The notes under the pieces: model-generated | Database searches by the model: none | The model's input: the letters and a program-made list of their open reading frames with translations, nothing else | Told to the model about the DNA's origin: nothing | Made by a program: the position numbers and the translations under genes | Shown: positions 1 through 6,576 of the stretch, piece by piece | Layout of the letters: each line of letters starts with the position of its first letter | Position numbering within the stretch: position 1 is the stretch's first letter | Assembly: GCA_002256685.1 (NCBI GenBank) | Contig: NQJH01000004.1 | Span: 1-17,843, forward strand | Source: Methylococcaceae bacterium NSP1-2 | Lineage (GTDB): Bacteria > Pseudomonadota > Gammaproteobacteria > Methylococcales > Methylomonadaceae | DNA: 17,843 nt | Direction of reading: 5' to 3'

Positions 1-303
1 CTATTACGAGCAGTTGAAGAATTCCACATCTACATTGCTAATAATCAGACTTTCATTACCAACTACGGTGAACGCTATCGTCAAGGCGACAGAATCAGCT
101 CAGGTTTTGTCGAATCTGCGGTGAATTACGTTGTCGCCAAACGATTTACCAAACGCCAACAAATGCAGTGGAGCCCGAAAGGCGCACATTTACTTTTACA
201 GATGCGGACACGGGTACTCAACGGTGAATTAGAACAAACGTTTCGCAACTGGCATCCTAACTTTCGGGCGGTAAATGATGAAAAAATCAAAAAGGCGGCT
301 TAG
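1..303 (+). CDS. IS transposase, C-terminal end (ISKra4-like), cut by window edge
   Basis: The frame is open from the first base to the TAG at 301-303, giving 100 residues with no start inside the window. The apparent GTG start at 121 is internal: the frame continues upstream with readable protein (FHIYIANNQTFITNYGERYR). The segment RISSGFVESAVNYVVAKRF followed by QMQWSPKGAHLLLQMRTRVLN matches, from memory, the conserved C-terminus of ISKra4-family transposases, where the FVES glutamate is a likely DDE residue. The stop is followed by C-rich sequence (CCTCCCCCGACTTTGC), which may be the right end of the element, but the other end is outside the window and no terminal repeat can be confirmed. 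Whether the transposase is complete cannot be judged. Family assignment is from motif recognition only. Confidence 0.75.
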   Translation, partial: LLRAVEEFHIYIANNQTFITNYGERYRQGDRISSGFVESAVNYVVAKRFTKRQQMQWSPKGAHLLLQMRTRVLNGELEQTFRNWHPNFRAVNDEKIKKAA

Positions 304-500
304 CCTCCCCCGACTTTGCATGCTCTCCAATTTTAGTAGACGTATGATGATTATGAATTTTGATAAGGTTCATACTATTTCTTTTCAGTATTTTGTGTGG
401 ATATGTTTTATTTAGTGTAGCCACATTAAGTTTGCTAATTTGTTCAAGGTGAATTAGCGTTAAGGAATCTAAGCCAACGCTCAGTAATTTTGAGTGCCTT

Positions 501-671
501 GCTCCTGTTGCCTTTGCCGATAAGGTCAATCTATTTATAGAAACTCAGGCGTTGTTTGGTTTAGGTATAGGATTGATTGACGTGCATTTGGCAAGTAATG
601 CCAAACTGTGGACACGCGATAAACGATTATTGGCAGTTGCCATGCGTTTTAACGTGGACTACAAGCCATGA
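501..671 (+). pseudogene. vapC: VapC (PIN-domain) toxin, C-terminal fragment
   Basis: About 56 codons ending at the TGA at 669-671 read as the last third of a VapC ribonuclease toxin: LFIETQALFGLGIGLIDVHL followed by AKLWTRDKRLLAVAMRFNV. GIGLIDVHL and LWTRDKRL are the C-terminal PIN motifs that hold the third and fourth acidic metal ligands. The N-terminal half with the first Asp (usually in a VDTSVW-like motif) and the conserved Glu is missing. The frame is closed by a TGA at 450-452, and no start or VapB partner is seen upstream. The break lies between this fragment and the IS transposase tail ending at 303, so the element or a deletion beside it may have removed the 5' half. It is almost certainly non-functional. 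Confidence 0.7.
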
Positions 672-735
672 GCAGACATCAGTGAATCTGACGTGAAGGG
701 GAATTGTTTGAAAAGATTACTAAGGTATAACTGTC

Positions 736-1014
736 ATGAGACAATGCACAATAAGCTGTGAACTTCACGATTATTTTGAAATTGCCTGTCTGTATGGCTA
801 TCGGGTGAAGCTGACGCTAAAAGATCAGCAAATCATTGAGGGCAAAGCACTCGATGTGCTAACGACTGCTGAAAAGCGGGAATACTTGATTATCGATAAT
901 GGACACGAACAGCAACAAATCGAATTAAACCAACTCAGCAATATGCAGGTTCTGACACCCAATGCCAAGTTTAAGAAAGTCTCTTTATTATTAACGCACT
1001 GTTCCGAATTGTGA
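736..1014 (+). CDS. rof: Rho-binding antiterminator (Rof/YaeO-like)
   Basis: A 92-residue protein whose core, YFEIACLYGYRVKLTLKD (residues 13-30) followed by EGKALDVLTTAEKREYLIID, follows the pattern of E. coli Rof (YaeO). Rof is a small Sm-like beta-barrel protein of 84 residues that binds the primary RNA site of Rho hexamers and blocks Rho-dependent termination. The family pattern seen here is an acidic/aromatic start, EIAC, LTLKDG-like strand, EGxAxD, then YLxID. The ATG at 736 has AAGG at 722-725, about 10 bases upstream. The protein is cytoplasmic, with no signal peptide or membrane segment. The last ~15 residues extend past the usual family end. The gene stands alone, convergent with the csp gene across a shared hairpin. 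I see no clear promoter. Family call is fairly sure; function is by homology. Confidence 0.75.
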   Translation: MRQCTISCELHDYFEIACLYGYRVKLTLKDQQIIEGKALDVLTTAEKREYLIIDNGHEQQQIELNQLSNMQVLTPNAKFKKVSLLLTHCSEL

Positions 1015-1020
1015 ATCTTT

Positions 1021-1064
1021 AACGCCAACTGTAGCGAATTTAGCTACAGTTGGTGTTCTATATC
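1021..1064 (+). terminator. Intrinsic terminator-like hairpin between rof and csp
   Basis: Arms AACGCCAACTGTAGC (1021-1035) and GCTACAGTTGGTGTT (1043-1057) form a 15-bp stem with one G-U pair and a 7-base loop. On the + strand it is followed by T-rich sequence (TCTATATCTGTATTT), so it suits termination of rof. On the - strand the flank after the stem is AAAGATTC, without a T tract, so it may only act as a 3' stabiliser for csp. Confidence 0.65.
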
Positions 1065-1069
1065 TGTAT

Positions 1070-1282
1070 TTAGATAACGGTTACATTTTCAGCTTGCGGG
1101 CCTTTTTGACCTTGCGTTACGCTGAACTGTACTTTTTGACCTTCATCTAGGGATTTATAGCCGCCAGAGTTATTGATTTGTTGAAAGTGTACGAAAACAT
1201 CGGGGCCTGATTGCTGCTCGATAAAACCGAAGCCTTTATCAGAATTAAACCATTTAACGGTGCCAGTAGTGATTGTAGACAT
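1070..1282 (-). CDS. Cold-shock protein, CspA family
   Basis: A 70-residue single cold-shock domain, the usual length of CspA-type proteins. It starts TGTVKWFNSDKGFGFI and has both RNA-binding motifs, RNP1 (KGFGFI, residues 16-21) and RNP2 (VFVHF, residues 29-33), with the aromatic residues W11, F12, F18, F20, F30 and F33 expected on the nucleic-acid face. It ends with the family-typical KGPQAENVTVI. These proteins bind single-stranded RNA and DNA as chaperones and can act as antiterminators. The ATG at 1280-1282 has AGGA 7-8 bases upstream. A near-perfect sigma-70 promoter lies about 150 bases upstream, leaving a long untranslated leader like that of cspA. Sequence cannot tell whether this paralogue is cold-induced or constitutive. 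Confidence 0.95.
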   Translation of the reverse strand: MSTITTGTVKWFNSDKGFGFIEQQSGPDVFVHFQQINNSGGYKSLDEGQKVQFSVTQGQKGPQAENVTVI

Positions 1283-1301
1283 AATGAGTCCTGTAATAAA
1301 T

Positions 1302-1358
1302 ATTAAGTAATAAAGCCATGAAGGCGGGTAAAGCAGAGAAATTTAGAAATTACTTAAT
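1302..1358 (-). promoter_or_regulatory. Long csp leader with a distant inverted repeat near the ribosome site
   Basis: The expected csp transcript starts near 1430 and has about 145 untranslated bases. In it, ATTAAGTAAT (from 1358 to 1349) is the exact complement of ATTACTTAAT (from 1311 to 1302), separated by 37 bases. The second arm lies about 10 bases before the AGGA ribosome-binding site. A 10-bp, mostly A-U stem of this kind would be only marginally stable and could respond to temperature. This is inference; no classical cold-box sequence was recognised. Confidence 0.35.
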
Positions 1359-1436
1359 GAAACAAGGACGAGCAACTATAAAGAGAAACATCGAAAAGGT
1401 AAACAGAGGGTAAATCAGATTTTCAAGCTAGAGCAA

Positions 1437-1464
1437 ATTATAAGTATTTACTTATAAATGTCAA
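1437..1464 (-). promoter_or_regulatory. Sigma-70 promoter of csp with overlapping palindrome
   Basis: Read on the - strand, TTGACA (1464-1459), 16 bases, TATAAT (1442-1437): both hexamers are exact consensus. A perfect inverted repeat, TTATAAGTA-2 bases-TACTTATAA (1438-1457), fills the spacer and covers five bases of the -10. This could be an operator or a side effect of AT-rich promoter sequence. Confidence 0.8.
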
Positions 1465-1511
1465 TTTATATTTTTTTGTTTAACCATGGGTACGTTTAAA
1501 CAAACGACAAC

Positions 1512-1557
1512 AAATTCCCATAGGAATTTTAAGAACGCCATAAACGTTGCGTTCCTT
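1512..1557 (-). terminator. Possible operon terminator: two hairpins after treY
   Basis: Downstream of the treY stop lie two small inverted repeats. GAACGC/GCGTTC (1533-1538 and 1549-1554) has a 10-base loop. AAATTCC/GGAATTT (1512-1518 and 1523-1529) has a 4-base loop. On the - strand the second is followed by GTTGTCGTTTG, a poor U-tract. They are the only candidates for ending the glg/tre operon before the csp promoter. The remaining sequence between 1558 and 1685 shows nothing I can name. Confidence 0.35.
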
Positions 1558-1685
1558 GTTCTGTCCGACCAGACTTTATGATTTTATTGCTACCACAGTC
1601 AGGGTAGACGATTTCTTGATAACATGTCTGCGTCCCATCCTATACCAAACTATAATAGCTTTAACCCATTACTTACCAAAATTTC

Positions 1686-4600
1686 TTAGTGTACGTTTTC
1701 ATCCATTCGGGCTTCAAAGCTTATCAGTCCTACTGGAAATTCTGCCAGCACTTGTGCGACGGGCAAACACCATCCAGACCCGCGCTGATGGGGCTTTAGA
1801 ACTTTTTCCGTGAAAGCGCAGGAGTATTGGTTATCGCGGTGATAAAAAGGTAAGTCCACGGTTGTATTTCCCCAAATCTTTTCGCCCAGAGGCAGCTTAT
1901 CGGCTTCACCCAGCAGCTGTGAAAAGAAACGCGGTGCTACCGTAATGACGGTACGCCCACCAGCAATACGCGCATAAGCGCACAGATGAGCGGCGTGTTC
2001 TCCCTTGACTGCCAGCGGCAAATAGCTTCCTTGCAAAAACACTTCCGACCAGCGTTCCCGCAACGCCAGCGCCGTTCTAACGACCAATAGTTTGGGCAGA
2101 CCGTCTTCCAGCTTGTCACATAATGCGCGTACCTCTGCGCTACGTTGTTGTGATTCCAGTGTGTCTAGCGTCCGCAATGTATCAAGCAGAGTTTGACGGT
2201 AGCCGAAATCAACGGGTCGTCGATTATCAGGGTCTACTAGACTGAAATCCCATAATTCGCAACCTTGATAAATATCTGGCACACCCGGTACAGTGAGTTT
2301 TATCAATGTCTGCGACAGGCTGTTGAATAGTCCGAGCCGCGCAATCCGCCGTTGAAAAGGCTGGAAATCCGACATAAATGCACTTTCCGGTGGCGAATTT
2401 ATCAGCGTATCGGTAAATGTCAAGATTGCGTTTTCATAGGCGGTATTGGGATTTATCCAACTGGTATGAACTTTAGCTTCACGCACCGCTTTGACCAAGT
2501 ATTCCGCTATCCTGACGCTAAAACTTGCCATTTCATTTTTATCTGGCTTACCTTGCGGCCAGATGCCAAGCAAGGTCTGATAGATAAAATATTCATCGTT
2601 GACTGTGGGTACTAGCATCCCATCTACCGTGTGTTTTAAGCTCTGGTTGGCGTGACTCCAATGTCGTAATGCTAACCGCCAAGCCGCTGGTATTTCAGAC
2701 AGCACATTGAGGCGTGCGCGTACATCCTCGCTACGCTTGGTGTCGTGAGTGGACGTAGCCAACATTGCATGAGGCCAATGCTCTGCCCGCGCTTGGTTAG
2801 CACGATGAAATGCACTGCGGGTTACACCGAATTGACGCGGATCACCGCCGACTTCGTTGAGCGACAACAAGCGGTGATAGATATAAGCACTGGTGTCCTC
2901 CAGTCCTTTCGCCATCACTGGGCTGGTAAATTGCTGGAATTTCATCGCAAAGGTGAGTACCTGCTGATAGTACGCAGGTGATTTTCTGTCTGCCGCGCTC
3001 AGTGTGAGTACATTTCGCAGAAAATCGAAAATACTGGGATCTGCCGTTGTACTTCTGCGTTTAGCTGCTGCCGTTGCCTGTTCAATGTTACGACGGTCTT
3101 CTGGCACAACGTCGCGGGTACTGATGTAACCACGATAGACGGGGAAACAGGCGACTATTTCAGCCAATGCTCTACGCAATCCATTTTCCGTGTAATCACA
3201 GGTATGACGGTCGGCTTCGGCGATTTTTGACAGTTGGTTAGACAACACATTCAGCTCGCCTGCCAGTGCGGTTTTCATAATAAGCTTTTTGGAACGGTAA
3301 AGCAGGTCATCGAAATCGATACGCGCTCCGATAAAGCTGTTATACAGGCGGGTCATACGCTCGGCGTTACTGGTTGCCACAAACAGCCCGTTGAGCAGAT
3401 TAGTAAATTCGTAACCCGTCGTACCCTGCACTGGCCAACTGCTACGCAAATCTTCGCGGACTGCTAGGATTTTTTCCACCACTAAATAAGGTGAGTGTCC
3501 TGTTTGTCTGCACTGCTCGACTAGCTTGCAAAAATACGCCTCTGGATTGTAGAGTCCATCGGGATGATCCAGACGTAAGCCATCCAGCTTACCTTCCTGA
3601 ACCAGCCGTAGCACTAACTGGTGAGTCGCATCAAAAACTTCGTCATTTTCCATACGCAGCCCAGCCAGATCGTTAATATCAAAAAACCGCCGATAATTAA
3701 TCTCGTCCGAGGCTACCCGCCAGAACGCCAGCCGATAAGCTTGCGCCTTAATCAAGTTGTGGAGCAGATCAAAACTGGATGGTTCCCCTGCCGTGCCGTT
3801 GAAGAGTTGTAGATTTTCTTCCAGAAATAAGGCGATGTCGGAAGATTGGGCAACGAGACCGGCAAGATGCCGTTTATAGACTTCCTTGTCGCGTCTGCGT
3901 TCAAGCTGACGTTCAGACGAGTCCTCATCACGGGGCGGAAGATTACGGAATGCAGTAACCAGACTCTGGTATTCCATCAGTAATGGATTGTCTTGCCCTA
4001 ATTGGGTACTCAAGGACTCTATCCGATGCGCGAGTATCTGCGGGTATTGCGCTGGATCTACTGGAAAATGGTGTTCGTAGTAGTAAATGACGAATTCACC
4101 GTGTTCCGCATCAAAGCGCAGTTGTAATTCGGCATTATCCAACACTGCACCATAAGCGTTACCCAACACGGGTAATAGCACCTTGCCGTGCAGTTTAGCC
4201 TTGATAGGTGTCCAGTCTATATCAAAGAACCCAGCATATTCGGATGCTTGACCGTTTTCCAGCACGTCTAGCCACCAGTTGTTATCCCCGCCCTGTACGC
4301 CCATGTGATTAGGCACCACATCAAGTATCTGCCCCATACCGTGTTCAGCGAGGGTTGCACAAAGCTGCTCAAACTCCTGATAAGTGCCAATTTCGGGATT
4401 TAGGGCGTTGTGATCAATGATGTCGTAGCCGTGCCGACTACCGGGTCGCGCTTTCAGATAAGGCGAAGCATACAGGTGAGAAATGCCCAGCTCACGCAAG
4501 TAGGGAATAATCTCGCGTGCTTGGTTAAAGGTGAAATCGCGGTTGAATTGCAGGCGATAAGTGGACAATGGAATGCGTGGTGCGGGCGGTTGAAATAAGG

Positions 4601-4748
4601 CTTGTTCACGCTCACTACCTTCCCCCGTTAATAGCCAGCGAGAGGCGTTATCCTGAGGTGCAAGAGGTGTAACTGGCTCAGCCGATGTGCTCTTATCCGC
4701 AATTTCATGGCAAGCGGTTAGGTTTGCTAGTGTCTTAGGCTGTTTCAT
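1686..4748 (-). CDS. treY: Malto-oligosyltrehalose synthase (TreY)
   Basis: GH13 enzyme that turns the reducing-end alpha-1,4 bond of maltodextrins into the alpha,alpha-1,1 bond of trehalose by intramolecular transglycosylation. It is 1020 residues from the ATG at 4748, which has a perfect AAGGAGG six bases upstream (4755-4761). A longer GTG start at 4778 would translate through that site and is less likely. The catalytic domain begins at about residue 59 (IPLSTYRLQFNRDFTF). Active-site motifs are DGLRLDHPDGL (nucleophile D394), VVEKILA (acid E425) and STHDTKRSEDVRARL. The TreY signature GLEDTSAYIYHRLLSLNEVGG is present. Residues 1-58 are a polar extension not usual at the TreY N-terminus. 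It is the last gene of the operon and overlaps treZ by 14 bp, consistent with translational coupling. Identity is very sure. Confidence 0.96.
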   Translation of the reverse strand: MKQPKTLANLTACHEIADKSTSAEPVTPLAPQDNASRWLLTGEGSEREQALFQPPAPRIPLSTYRLQFNRDFTFNQAREIIPYLRELGISHLYASPYLKARPGSRHGYDIIDHNALNPEIGTYQEFEQLCATLAEHGMGQILDVVPNHMGVQGGDNNWWLDVLENGQASEYAGFFDIDWTPIKAKLHGKVLLPVLGNAYGAVLDNAELQLRFDAEHGEFVIYYYEHHFPVDPAQYPQILAHRIESLSTQLGQDNPLLMEYQSLVTAFRNLPPRDEDSSERQLERRRDKEVYKRHLAGLVAQSSDIALFLEENLQLFNGTAGEPSSFDLLHNLIKAQAYRLAFWRVASDEINYRRFFDINDLAGLRMENDEVFDATHQLVLRLVQEGKLDGLRLDHPDGLYNPEAYFCKLVEQCRQTGHSPYLVVEKILAVREDLRSSWPVQGTTGYEFTNLLNGLFVATSNAERMTRLYNSFIGARIDFDDLLYRSKKLIMKTALAGELNVLSNQLSKIAEADRHTCDYTENGLRRALAEIVACFPVYRGYISTRDVVPEDRRNIEQATAAAKRRSTTADPSIFDFLRNVLTLSAADRKSPAYYQQVLTFAMKFQQFTSPVMAKGLEDTSAYIYHRLLSLNEVGGDPRQFGVTRSAFHRANQARAEHWPHAMLATSTHDTKRSEDVRARLNVLSEIPAAWRLALRHWSHANQSLKHTVDGMLVPTVNDEYFIYQTLLGIWPQGKPDKNEMASFSVRIAEYLVKAVREAKVHTSWINPNTAYENAILTFTDTLINSPPESAFMSDFQPFQRRIARLGLFNSLSQTLIKLTVPGVPDIYQGCELWDFSLVDPDNRRPVDFGYRQTLLDTLRTLDTLESQQRSAEVRALCDKLEDGLPKLLVVRTALALRERWSEVFLQGSYLPLAVKGEHAAHLCAYARIAGGRTVITVAPRFFSQLLGEADKLPLGEKIWGNTTVDLPFYHRDNQYSCAFTEKVLKPHQRGSGWCLPVAQVLAEFPVGLISFEARMDENVH

Positions 4749-6576
4749 GTTGTGCCTCCTTGATAAACCAAGCCGCACACCAAGGCGGCATAGTCCCAGT
4801 GGAAAATATCTCCATTAGGTCGGTTTGGCTAAGATAGACGGGAGTACCAGTAACAGGCAGGATACCGTTAACCGAAGCATCGCCTAGATTAGCCAACAAT
4901 GTCAGTTGGGTGCCATCACCTAGACACCAGCGCACGATTAGACCCGATACGCCGATTAATTCAAATACGCCTCCACCGCTGATGCCTGATAAATGCGGTA
5001 TGACATGCGTGCGGCGCAATGCCAGTAACTGCCGGTAATGTTCCAGCCAAACTTTGTGCTGTGGTTCGTTCAGACAATCCCATACAAGCTTGCAGCGTTC
5101 AAAGGTAGCCGAATCGTTAGGATCGGGAATACGCGCTCGTGCGACGGGGCTGGAAAACTCACGGAAACCAGCAAATTCGCGTCGTCGCCCTTCGGTGACT
5201 GCGGTGGCTAGTTCGCCCTGAAAATCGCAGAAAAACTGGAATGGCGTTGCCGCTGCAAATTCTTCACCCATGAATAGCATCGGCGGTGAGGGTGATAGCA
5301 CTAATACAGCTAGCGCAATTTGTAGTGGTCTTTGTTCTGCAAGCATGGCAATACGTTCGCCGTAAGCGCGATTGCCTATCTGATCGTGAGTCTGAGTAAA
5401 GTTAATGAAAGCACTGGGCGACAGCTGTTTGCTAGGCTCACCGCGTAGTTGTCCATCGCGAAAGGTTGATGGCTCACCCTGAAAGGCAAAGCCTTCTGCC
5501 AGACAGCGTGCCAGATGGCGTATTGGCTGATTGGCATAATCGGCATAGTAGCCGTCGCATTCTTTGGTCAGCAGGACATGTAAGGCATGGTGAATGTCGT
5601 CGTTCCACTGGGCGGCAATGGTTCCTTGTTGTAGATAACTAGCGATATTAGCATCGTTCTCCAGTATCAGATGCACTTGCCGAGTGCGTCCAAATCTTTC
5701 GTGTACTGTCGCAGCCAATTCTGTCACGATGTCTGGTTGGCTATTATCAATAATGGCGTGTATTGCATCGAGCCGCAGCCCATCGAAATGGTATTCTTCC
5801 AGCCAGTACAACGCATTATGAATGAAAAAATCACGCACAATGCGGCTATCGTCACCATCAAAATTAATCGCCGCGCCCCACGGTGTATGATGGCTTTCGC
5901 TAAAAAATTGCGGCGCATAAGCATGAAGATAATTTCCATCCGGTCCAAAGTGGTTGTACACCACGTCCAACAATACCATCAATCCGAGAGCATGTGCCGC
6001 CTGCACCAGTGCCTTTAATTCGTCTGGTGTACCGTAACTGTGGTCAGGCGCAAACAGCAGCACACCATCATAGCCCCAGTTGCGTGTCCCCGGAAAATCT
6101 GCCACCGGCATTAACTCAATGGCAGTAATACCTAATTCTACTAGGTAGTCAAGACGCTGCATGGCAGCCGCGAAAGTCCCTTCATTCGTGAAAGTACCCA
6201 AATGCAGTTCATAGATAACGGCTTCATGCCAAGGACGACCTTGCCAAGCCGCGTCCTGCCAGCTAAAAGCCGTCGCATCGACGACCTGACTGGGACCGTG
6301 TACGTCTTGGGGATTGGCACGCGACGCTGGATCGGGCACGTCCAACTCATCGTCCAGCCGGTAATAATAGAGCGTCTCAGATTTCGCCTGTAACGGCAAA
6401 GTCTCAATTTGAAACCAACCCTCTGCAAGCGCGTGCATAGTTAAAATGGTTTTTTTTCCAGTGTCATTTTCAAGGATTAACTCGACCTGTTTTACGGCGG
6501 GTGCCCACAGGCGGAAACGTATGTTGCCATTAGGCAGCGGACAGGCTCCAAAAGGCATATCATGCGATCTTTTCAT
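4735..6576 (-). CDS. treZ: Malto-oligosyltrehalose trehalohydrolase (TreZ)
   Basis: GH13 hydrolase that cuts trehalose from the maltooligosyltrehalose made by TreY, so the two form the TreYZ route from glycogen dextrins to trehalose. It has 613 residues, the usual size. An N-terminal CBM48/early-set domain (residues ~8-90, FRLWAPAVKQVELIL) precedes the barrel (VIYELHLGTFTNEGTF from 120). Catalytic residues are D270 (FDGLRLDAIHAI), E306 (LILENDAN) and D398 (FTQTHDQIGNR). The ENDAN and THDQIGNRAYGER motifs separate TreZ from GlgB and GlgX. The start ATG overlaps the glgX stop as ATGA, and AGGTAGGA precedes it. In-frame methionine 7 is an alternative start. No signal peptide, so the enzyme is cytoplasmic. 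Confidence 0.97.
   Translation of the reverse strand: MKRSHDMPFGACPLPNGNIRFRLWAPAVKQVELILENDTGKKTILTMHALAEGWFQIETLPLQAKSETLYYYRLDDELDVPDPASRANPQDVHGPSQVVDATAFSWQDAAWQGRPWHEAVIYELHLGTFTNEGTFAAAMQRLDYLVELGITAIELMPVADFPGTRNWGYDGVLLFAPDHSYGTPDELKALVQAAHALGLMVLLDVVYNHFGPDGNYLHAYAPQFFSESHHTPWGAAINFDGDDSRIVRDFFIHNALYWLEEYHFDGLRLDAIHAIIDNSQPDIVTELAATVHERFGRTRQVHLILENDANIASYLQQGTIAAQWNDDIHHALHVLLTKECDGYYADYANQPIRHLARCLAEGFAFQGEPSTFRDGQLRGEPSKQLSPSAFINFTQTHDQIGNRAYGERIAMLAEQRPLQIALAVLVLSPSPPMLFMGEEFAAATPFQFFCDFQGELATAVTEGRRREFAGFREFSSPVARARIPDPNDSATFERCKLVWDCLNEPQHKVWLEHYRQLLALRRTHVIPHLSGISGGGVFELIGVSGLIVRWCLGDGTQLTLLANLGDASVNGILPVTGTPVYLSQTDLMEIFSTGTMPPWCAAWFIKEAQHETA
4755..4761 (-). promoter_or_regulatory. 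Strong ribosome-binding site that fixes the treY start
   Basis: AAGGAGG on the - strand lies six bases before the ATG at 4748 and inside the end of treZ. It argues for a start at 4748 rather than at the upstream in-frame GTG (4778), which would encode the site as Ser-Arg-Arg. Confidence 0.85.

Noticed and set aside
287..529. 80-codon open frame on the - strand
   Set aside because: Antisense to the IS tail and the VapC fragment, with no ribosome site or recognisable domain.
707..735. Promoter for rof (TTGTTT and TATAAC)
   Set aside because: The implied transcription start would fall at or after the ATG at 736, so it cannot serve a ribosome site-bearing transcript.
1547..1813. 88-codon open frame on + across the treY 3' end
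   Set aside because: Overlaps the end of treY in antisense, has no domain, and its first part is ordinary intergenic sequence.
4749..4778. Longer treY start at the GTG ending at 4778
   Set aside because: It would read through a perfect AAGGAGG ribosome site placed six bases before the ATG at 4748, and it lies inside treZ without its own good site.
5671..6018. 115-codon open frame on + inside treZ
   Set aside because: An antisense shadow of a conserved GH13 region; treZ explains the coding signal.
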